A DNA stretch of 20,112 nt. Origin: DATDOO01 sp035293245 (lineage in GTDB: Bacteria; Pseudomonadota; Gammaproteobacteria; Methylococcales; Methylococcaceae). The stretch covers positions 1-20,112 of the forward strand of contig DATDOO010000148.1 of NCBI GenBank assembly GCA_035293245.1. The letters are read 5' to 3'. Position 1 is the stretch's first letter. Every line of letters starts with the position of its first letter. A program made the position numbers and the translations under genes. A model generated the notes under the pieces. The model was not told where the DNA came from and made no database searches. It was given only the letters and a program-made list of their open reading frames with translations. This document shows, in pieces, positions 15,073 to 20,112 of this stretch.

Positions 15073-16095
15073 TCACATCACCCGCTCCGCCGCCCGCGCC
15101 GCCAGTTTCAGCAAATCAACCAGATCCAACACGCGGGCAAGATACTGATCCCGAACCCGATAGGGAACCTCGCTCCTGCCGTTCAATTCATCGTCCAGCG
15201 CCGCGACGAAGCGCTCCAGGCGTCTTTTATGGAAACCCGTTTTTGCCAGCAAGGGATCGGCGATCACCAGCGACAGGGCCGCGAGCAGGCCGGTGGCGGC
15301 CATGAGCGCCGCGGTGGAGGCGGCGATGAGTCCCAGAGACGCGCTGGCCGGAAACACGGCGTAGTACCAGGTGCCCAAGACGGGACCCAGCCAGAAATGG
15401 GCGATTGCCACCTGCTGGGCGATGGCCGTCGCCACGGCGCTGCCGACCGAAATCGCGCCGGGCGTGGCCTTCTGGAACAGGGCGTAGCCGGCCGCCAGAT
15501 TGATGATGTTGCCGGCCAACTCGGACGCGGCCAGCTTGCTTTTGCCGTATTCGGACAGATGGGCCTCCAGGGCATGGCGGAAGGCCGGCGTCCCGCTTTT
15601 CCGCTCGATGGCCTCCAGATACCCGGCGCATTGCGCCGACAGTTCCGGGTCGCCGAGGATGGCTTCGAGGAGGGCGTCTTTGGTCGAGACCCGATCCCCC
15701 TCCGAACTGGGCAGCTCGAGCAGTTCGGTCTGGATCAGCCAGTTGATCTCCTTTTGGAATTCGGTCTTCAGGCCGGTAGGGATCTTGCCCAGTGCCCGGC
15801 TCAGCCTTTCGGCACCGAGTTTTTCCAGGAGCATTCCGCCCGTCTGGGACAGCAGGGCGGGCAGGCCCCAGAGCATGTTGAGCGGATGCCGGTAAAAATC
15901 CTTACCGAAGGTTTTCCGGTGCAGCGCCAGGGCACCCTTGAAGGAAAAATGGCGATCGACGAACTCGGGAATCTTCGCTCTGCGGCTGTCAATGTACAGG
16001 GCGATGCCGCGCTCGACGGCCTGTTCGATGCGGCGGCGTTCTTCCCCATTCAGGCGGTCACGGGAAACGATGTCTTCGGTCATGGCATGAGGCAT
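15073..16095 (-). CDS. DUF6635-like membrane protein of unknown function
   Basis: A 340-residue protein resembling what I recall as the DUF6635 family (start ERRRIEQAVERGIALYIDSR followed by VDRHFSFKGALALHRKTFG); no function is known to me. The N-terminal half is charged and helical. Hydrophobic segments at about 192-208, 214-234, 236-255 and 256-281 suggest three or four TM helices, followed by a basic, cytosolic-looking C-terminal helix pair. No catalytic motif is apparent. ATG 16095 has GGA 7 nt upstream; ATG 16083 (MTEDIV) is the alternative. The gene is bounded on both sides by REP-like palindromes and appears monocistronic. Confidence 0.75.
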   Translation of the reverse strand: MPHAMTEDIVSRDRLNGEERRRIEQAVERGIALYIDSRRAKIPEFVDRHFSFKGALALHRKTFGKDFYRHPLNMLWGLPALLSQTGGMLLEKLGAERLSRALGKIPTGLKTEFQKEINWLIQTELLELPSSEGDRVSTKDALLEAILGDPELSAQCAGYLEAIERKSGTPAFRHALEAHLSEYGKSKLAASELAGNIINLAAGYALFQKATPGAISVGSAVATAIAQQVAIAHFWLGPVLGTWYYAVFPASASLGLIAASTAALMAATGLLAALSLVIADPLLAKTGFHKRRLERFVAALDDELNGRSEVPYRVRDQYLARVLDLVDLLKLAARAAERVM

Positions 16096-16111
16096 TCCGG
16101 TTGCACGCGGC

Positions 16112-16134
16112 TTCCCGGACGCCTCCGGGCTACG
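16112..16134. repeat. REP-like palindrome, short copy
   Basis: CCCGGA (16114-16119) pairs with TCCGGG (16124-16129), followed by CTACG. It is the 14901-14934 repeat without the inner GCTGACGC-type segment. It lies between engB and the DUF6635-like gene, ahead of the latter's start, so it could also affect that gene's leader. Confidence 0.6.
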
Positions 16135-16140
16135 CCTTCG

Positions 16141-16770
16141 CTATTCGCATGGCGCAGGAGCGGATTCCCCTTCCGTCAACCACACATCCAGCGCCGCATG
16201 CGCCTCCTCCACCCCCGCCCCGCTGAGGGAAGAAAAAAGTTGCGCCGTGGCGTCGATTTCCGCTTCGCGCAGCGCCTTCCGCACCTGATGCAGGACGTTG
16301 GTGGCCGCGCCACGGCTGAGCTTGTCGGCTTTGGTCAAGGCGATGTGCAGCCCCAGGCCGCCGTGCTGGCACCATTCGATCATGAGCCAGTCGCCCTCGG
16401 TCAGGGGGTGGCGGATGTCCATGAGCAGAAATACGCCTCGCAGGGACTGTCGTTTGCGGAAGTATTCGTCCATCGCCCGGTGCCAGGCCATTTGCACGTT
16501 CGCCGGCACACGGGCGTAGCCGTAGCCGGGCAGGTCCACCAGGCGGCGCACCTCGTCGAGAACGAAAAAATTGAGCAACTGGGTCCGGCCCGGCGTCTTG
16601 CTGGCGCGCGCCAGGTTCTTATGCCGGGTGAGAAGGTTGATGGCGCTGGATTTACCGGCGTTGGAACGGCCGGCGAATGCCACTTCGACGCCTTCGTCGG
16701 GGGGGCAGTCGGCAAGGCCTGGGGCGCTTTTGAGGAAGCTGGCCCGGAAATAAAACGGGTTGGGTTTCAT
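16141..16770 (-). CDS. engB: Ribosome biogenesis GTPase EngB (YihA/YsxC)
   Basis: An essential small GTPase needed for 50S subunit assembly. The 209-residue product carries all G motifs: G1 GRSNAGKS (34-41), G2 Thr in GRTQ (62-64), G3 DLPG (79-82), G4 TKAD (145-148) and a G5-like FSSLSG. The N-terminal FRASFLKSAP and the HPLTEGDW segment are family features. Start ATG 16770 gives the normal length, although its Shine-Dalgarno is poor. It diverges from cytochrome c4, the arrangement also seen in Pseudomonas. Confidence 0.96.
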   Translation of the reverse strand: MKPNPFYFRASFLKSAPGLADCPPDEGVEVAFAGRSNAGKSSAINLLTRHKNLARASKTPGRTQLLNFFVLDEVRRLVDLPGYGYARVPANVQMAWHRAMDEYFRKRQSLRGVFLLMDIRHPLTEGDWLMIEWCQHGGLGLHIALTKADKLSRGAATNVLHQVRKALREAEIDATAQLFSSLSGAGVEEAHAALDVWLTEGESAPAPCE

Positions 16771-16897
16771 GCGCCAAGGGGGGTTAGGGAGGAATTCAGC
16801 TAAGTTTACCCAATCCGCGCACGCCGAGCGTGTTCAGCCCTACGCCATTTGTTATCATTTTCGGCCACGTATATTCCGGAACATGGGTCGAACCAAC

Positions 16898-17509
16898 ATG
16901 AAACAATTCAGCGCGATCGTCGCGGCGTGCAGCTTTCTGGCGGTTTCCAGCTTTGCCTGGGCGGAGGGGAGCGCAGAAGCCGGACGGACCAAATCCGAGC
17001 AGTGCGCCGGTTGTCATGGAGAAGGCGGCAATAGCGAGACGCCCATCTTCCCCAAGCTGGCCGGCCAGCATACCGGCTACCTGGCGCGGCAACTGAACGA
17101 CTTCCGCGCGCAAAAACGCATCGACCCTTCCATGAACGCCATTACCGGGGCGTTGAGCGACCAGGATATCGACGATCTGGCCGCCTTTTACTCCAGCCAG
17201 AAAGCCCACCCCGGACAGGCCGCCGAGAACCCGGCGGGCAAACGGCTTTACTATCTCGGCCACGCGTCGGAAGGCATCCCCGCCTGCAGCGGCTGCCACA
17301 GTCCCAGCGGCGCCGGCAACGCCCCGGCCGGTTTCCCCGTGTTGCGCGGCCAACACGCGGCTTACCTGGTAAAAGCGCTGGGCGATTTTAAATCCCGCGA
17401 GCGGTCCAACGACCCGCGCGAAATCATGCGCGATGTCGTCGGCAGGATGAGCGGCGAGGAAATGAACGCCGTGGCCGATTTCATTTCCGGCATGTCCGAG
17501 CCGCGCTGA
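16898..17509 (+). CDS. Dihaem cytochrome c4
   Basis: A periplasmic two-domain cytochrome that carries electrons to terminal oxidases. It has a Sec signal peptide (MKQFSAIVAACSFLAVSSFA, probable cleavage after AWA22) and two CxxCH haem sites: Cys36-Ala-Gly-Cys39-His40 and Cys130-Ser-Gly-Cys133-His134. Each half shows the c4 pattern KLAGQHTGYLARQLNDF / VLRGQHAAYLVKALGDF, with candidate axial Met in DPSMNAIT and VVGRMSG. ATG 16898 gives the cleanest signal peptide; ATG 16883 (adding MGRTN) is an in-frame alternative, and neither has a good Shine-Dalgarno. dsbA follows 33 bp downstream. Confidence 0.92.
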   Translation: MKQFSAIVAACSFLAVSSFAWAEGSAEAGRTKSEQCAGCHGEGGNSETPIFPKLAGQHTGYLARQLNDFRAQKRIDPSMNAITGALSDQDIDDLAAFYSSQKAHPGQAAENPAGKRLYYLGHASEGIPACSGCHSPSGAGNAPAGFPVLRGQHAAYLVKALGDFKSRERSNDPREIMRDVVGRMSGEEMNAVADFISGMSEPR

Positions 17510-17542
17510 CCCCCCCTAACAGGCTGACAGGAGACGAAAACC

Positions 17543-18160
17543 ATGAAGACGATCCGATGGCTGCTGGGTGCGTTGCTGTTCTGGAGTCTGACGGCGATGG
17601 CCGAAACGGCCGGGCCGGAATTCGAGACGCTCAACCCGCCCCAGCCGACCGGCGATGCGGCGAAAATCGAGGTCATGGAGTTTTTCTGGTATGGCTGCCC
17701 CCACTGCCTGCACTTCGAACCGCACATCAACGGCTGGCTGAAAACCAAGCCCGAGGACGTCGTCTTCATCCGCCAGCCGGCGGTGTTCAACGCGCGCTGG
17801 GGCGCGCACGCCAAAGCGTATTTCACCGCCGAGGCGCTGGGCGTGGTGGACAAGGTGCACGCGGATTTCTACGACGCCATCCAGAACAAAAAGCAGGCTC
17901 TGGAAAGCGAAGACGACCTGGCCAAATTCTTCGCTGCGCACGGTGTGGCCGACGAGATGTTCCGCAAGGCGTACCATTCCTTCGGCGTGGACCGGAAAAT
18001 GCGCCAGGCCGAAGGCGTCTCGGCCCGCTATGGCGTCACCAGCACACCGACGCTGATCGTCAACGGCAAATACCGGATCAAGGGTGCTTCGGCGCAAAAC
18101 ATCGCCACCCTGAATCGCCTGATCGAGCAGGAGCGCGCCAATCGTCCCGCGGCGAAATAA
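17543..18160 (+). CDS. dsbA: Thiol:disulfide interchange protein DsbA
   Basis: A periplasmic oxidase that introduces disulfide bonds into exported proteins. The 205-residue precursor has a signal peptide (LLGALLFWSLTAMA, cleavage near A20), the thioredoxin-fold active site Cys52-Pro-His-Cys55 in FFWYGCPHC, and the cis-proline loop TSTPTLIVNGKY (Pro169). The inserted helical domain lies between. AGGAGA upstream supports ATG 17543. It follows cytochrome c4 and precedes the diguanylate cyclase gene, an order shared with Pseudomonas. No dsbB is in the window. Confidence 0.96.
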   Translation: MKTIRWLLGALLFWSLTAMAETAGPEFETLNPPQPTGDAAKIEVMEFFWYGCPHCLHFEPHINGWLKTKPEDVVFIRQPAVFNARWGAHAKAYFTAEALGVVDKVHADFYDAIQNKKQALESEDDLAKFFAAHGVADEMFRKAYHSFGVDRKMRQAEGVSARYGVTSTPTLIVNGKYRIKGASAQNIATLNRLIEQERANRPAAK

Positions 18161-18211
18161 CGCCGGGTCATTTTCACTGAGCCGGGTATTCCGGCGCGGC
18201 GAGGCAGCACG

Positions 18212-19792
18212 ATGAATTCACCCGCCAATTCCGGCGATCCGTGGAAAGCCAAATTTCTCCAGCTGACGCATGACCTGGAGGCGCAGCGCGAGGACGCGGG
18301 CGTCACCGAAAAGCAGCTCTACCGCATTATCCTGCGCCTGAGCATGGCCAGCATGGGCCTGGACCCGGCGCTGGACCCCTACTTCAAGCAGATCCGCGAC
18401 CTGGTGCGCAAGGGCATACACAGCAAGAACCTGTCCACCCAACTCGACAATCTCACCGAAATCCTGATGCGGGCGGAGTCCAAGCCGCTCGCCGAAATGC
18501 CCCGGCAGCTCTTCCACTTCCTCAAGGAATGGGCGGCCAGCCCCGAGGAACGCAAGGGGCTGGAAAATCTGGAAAAGCGCCACGAAGCAGGCGAATTTGC
18601 GGACAGCAAGGTGCTGTTCGCCGCCATCCGCACCGCGCTCGCCAAACGCAACGCCGCGGAAACGGCGGAGCCCGCCGCGGCCGCGCGGGGCGGTTTCATG
18701 ACCCGGCTGTTCGGCAACCGTAACGGCACGGAGGCGGCACCGGCCGTGGACCTCGACCGTCTCCGGGACCGTCTGCTCGCCCTGCTGGACAACCTCGAAG
18801 TGCCGGCCAATGCCGCGCGCGAGGTCAACAAGTTCCGGCAGCGCCTGATGTCCAGCTTCCATGAGGACGGCCTGGATGTTTCCCTGAACAACCTCGTCAA
18901 TCTGGTGTATGAAATCCGCGTCTGCCTGGAGCGGGAACACCAGGAAATCGAGGAGTTCCTCACCCAGCTCAACGGCAAGCTGGCGGAACTCGACCAGCAA
19001 ACCAGCGGCATCACGCAAATCGCCACCGCTTCCGCGCAGAGCGGGCTCAGCATGAGCCATGCCTTCAGCGGCCAGGTGGAAGAACTCAAAACCAGCACCC
19101 GCGACGCCAACGACCTGGCGCAATTGAAATCTCTGGTGCACAGTCGCCTGGAAACCATCACCGGGCAACTGAAAACCTACCGGGCCACCCAGGAAAATCA
19201 TTTCACCGAACTGACCGAGCAGGTGCAGGCGCTGACCAGCCATGTGCTGAACATGGAACTGGAAGCCACCGAACTGCGCGGCAAGCTGAATGTGGCGCAC
19301 AATCAGACCCTGCGCGACCGGCTGACCGGCATTCCCAACCGTGCCGCCTATGAAGAGCGCGTGCAGCAGGATTTCCAGCGCTGGAAACGCTTCGGCGAAC
19401 CGCTGACCCTGCTGGTGTGGGACATCGATCACTTCAAGAACATCAACGACCGCTTCGGCCATCTGGCCGGCGACAAGGTGCTGGCAACGGTGGGACGGAT
19501 CTTGGCGGAAGGTGTGCGCGAGACCGATTTTGCCGCCCGTTACGGCGGCGAGGAATTCACCATGCTGCTCAACGGCGCCGACCTTCCCGGCGCACTCAAA
19601 CTGGCGGAACAGTTGTGCAACAAAATCCGCGCCTGCAACGTCGACTTCGAAGGCACGCACATTCCGCTCAGCATTTCCTGCGGCATCAGCCAGTTCAAGG
19701 CCGGAGACACGCCGGAAACGGCTTTCGCCCGCGCCGACCACGCCCTTTACCAAGCCAAGGAAGGAGGGCGTGACCGCTGCGTCGCCGCGTGA
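18212..19792 (+). CDS. Soluble GGDEF diguanylate cyclase
   Basis: A 526-residue protein without TM segments. The N-terminal part (about 1-110), with RIILRLSMASMGLDPALDPY, resembles the N-terminal region of the Pseudomonas enzyme at the same locus (DgcH, from memory). A long, largely helical middle (about 170-370) is rich in coiled coil, suiting dimerisation. The C-terminal GGDEF domain has LTGIPNRAAYEE, the metal-binding DIDHFKNINDRFGH, the active-site loop GGEEF (445-449) and an inhibitory I-site RETD (436-439) five residues upstream, so both synthesis of c-di-GMP and product inhibition are expected. It follows dsbA by 51 bp, possibly in one operon. The input signal is unknown. Confidence 0.93.
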   Translation: MNSPANSGDPWKAKFLQLTHDLEAQREDAGVTEKQLYRIILRLSMASMGLDPALDPYFKQIRDLVRKGIHSKNLSTQLDNLTEILMRAESKPLAEMPRQLFHFLKEWAASPEERKGLENLEKRHEAGEFADSKVLFAAIRTALAKRNAAETAEPAAAARGGFMTRLFGNRNGTEAAPAVDLDRLRDRLLALLDNLEVPANAAREVNKFRQRLMSSFHEDGLDVSLNNLVNLVYEIRVCLEREHQEIEEFLTQLNGKLAELDQQTSGITQIATASAQSGLSMSHAFSGQVEELKTSTRDANDLAQLKSLVHSRLETITGQLKTYRATQENHFTELTEQVQALTSHVLNMELEATELRGKLNVAHNQTLRDRLTGIPNRAAYEERVQQDFQRWKRFGEPLTLLVWDIDHFKNINDRFGHLAGDKVLATVGRILAEGVRETDFAARYGGEEFTMLLNGADLPGALKLAEQLCNKIRACNVDFEGTHIPLSISCGISQFKAGDTPETAFARADHALYQAKEGGRDRCVAA

Positions 19793-19835
19793 AGGCGCCG
19801 CGGTGCGCCGCCCTCCGCCACCCCGGTCTCTCCCC

Positions 19836-19873
19836 ACATATAGTGTTTTTTACAAATAGAAAACAATATATGT
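19836..19873. promoter_or_regulatory. Operator-like 14-bp inverted repeat in AT-rich island
   Basis: ACATATAGTGTTTT (19836-19849) and AAAACAATATATGT (19860-19873) are inverted repeats matching at 13 of 14 positions around a 10-nt spacer. No T-run follows on either strand, so this is not a terminator. It overlaps a predicted promoter and lies about 90 bp upstream of the last gene start, the position expected for a dimeric repressor or activator site. The regulator is unknown. Confidence 0.6.
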
Positions 19874-19878
19874 AGAAT
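19850..19878 (+). promoter_or_regulatory. Candidate sigma-70 promoter for the last gene
   Basis: TTACAA (3/6) and TAGAAT (5/6) are separated by 17 nt in a conspicuously AT-rich stretch of an otherwise GC-rich window. The right arm of the inverted repeat fills most of the -35/-10 spacer and touches the -10 box, so a bound protein would compete with RNA polymerase. Confidence 0.45.
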
Positions 19879-19961
19879 AAGGCGGCAACAAGTTACATTT
19901 TCACTGCCCTGCCGTGAGTGTGAACCATCCCGCCAACCCCCTCGTACAGGAGTCAGCGCGC

Positions 19962-20112
19962 ATGTTGGCCGATCATCGTTACCGCTGGGATGCTCGCACA
20001 AGCGAATCCTCCGGCGTCAGTACCCCCGCCGCACCCCCCACGTCCCTCAACTGGGACGACCCCCTCGGCGTCGAAACCCGTATTCACGAAGAAGAACTCC
20101 AGCAGGAAGCCG
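19962..20112 (+). CDS. Unidentified protein, N-terminal 50 residues only
   Basis: ATG 19962 with AGGAG 9 nt upstream opens a frame that runs off the window. The visible protein starts MLADHRYRWDARTSESSGVS, a Ser/Pro/Ala-rich low-complexity lead, and then reads LNWDDPLGVETRIHEEELQQ. The second part faintly recalls the (F/N)W-DPL-E start of glutaryl-CoA-type acyl-CoA dehydrogenases, but 20 residues cannot establish that. No signal peptide is seen. Confidence 0.6.
   Translation, partial: MLADHRYRWDARTSESSGVSTPAAPPTSLNWDDPLGVETRIHEEELQQEA

Noticed and set aside
15034..16803. 589-codon plus-strand frame opposite the DUF6635-like gene and engB
   Set aside because: It covers two well-supported minus-strand genes and their intergenic REP element, and has shadow-like composition.

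Overview
The window is a high-GC stretch of a bacterial chromosome that looks gammaproteobacterial. The evidence is gene content and order: an rdgB-rph pair beside yicC, and an engB / cytochrome c4 / dsbA / diguanylate cyclase block arranged much as in Pseudomonas. A methanotroph of the Methylococcales or another environmental gammaproteobacterium would fit, but no marker gene here fixes the genus. Most of the window is housekeeping sequence. Accessory material sits between the conserved blocks. I saw no tRNA, rRNA, CRISPR array, phage gene or intact transposase.

Layout. 1-2274 (minus strand): rdgB (cut by the window edge), rph, and a cytosolic Ser/Thr protein kinase of the group often found beside rph and yicC. 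2354-3220 (plus): yicC. 3221-4162: a less GC-rich insert with a permuted papain-like (YiiX-type) cysteine hydrolase, whose secretion-signal-like N-terminus seems to be separated by a one-base frameshift. 4380-6412 (minus): thiC with its TPP riboswitch. 6502-9012 (plus): a three-gene nitric oxide reductase cassette with a near-consensus sigma-70 promoter, an NsrR-like half-site near the predicted transcription start, a small 3-TM membrane protein, an enlarged NorC, NorB with all metal ligands, and a hairpin terminator. 9076-11472: gmk and proS. 11587-12022: a hicBA toxin-antitoxin module. 12428-14527: a membrane-anchored dCache-HAMP class III cyclase.

14528-16140 is the most disturbed region. 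It holds a truncated sodium:solute symporter start, repeat scars, REP-like palindromes and a DUF6635-like membrane protein. 16141-19792: engB diverging from cytochrome c4, then dsbA and a soluble GGDEF diguanylate cyclase. The window ends with a gene start (19962 onward) preceded by an AT-rich promoter that overlaps a long inverted repeat.

How the genes work together: rdgB and rph are a nucleotide/RNA quality-control pair, and YicC is also an RNase, so this end of the window leans to RNA metabolism with a kinase attached. The nor cassette is a self-contained NO-detoxification or denitrification unit lacking the usual norQ/norD maturation genes. Cytochrome c4 and DsbA are periplasmic redox proteins. 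Two nucleotide second-messenger enzymes (a class III cyclase and a c-di-GMP synthase) lie about 4 kb apart but in separate transcription units. The most promising unexplained items are the nor cassette with its extra membrane protein and unusual NorC, the split YiiX-like hydrolase, the REP-flanked scar around the symporter stub, and the operator-like repeat at 19836-19873.
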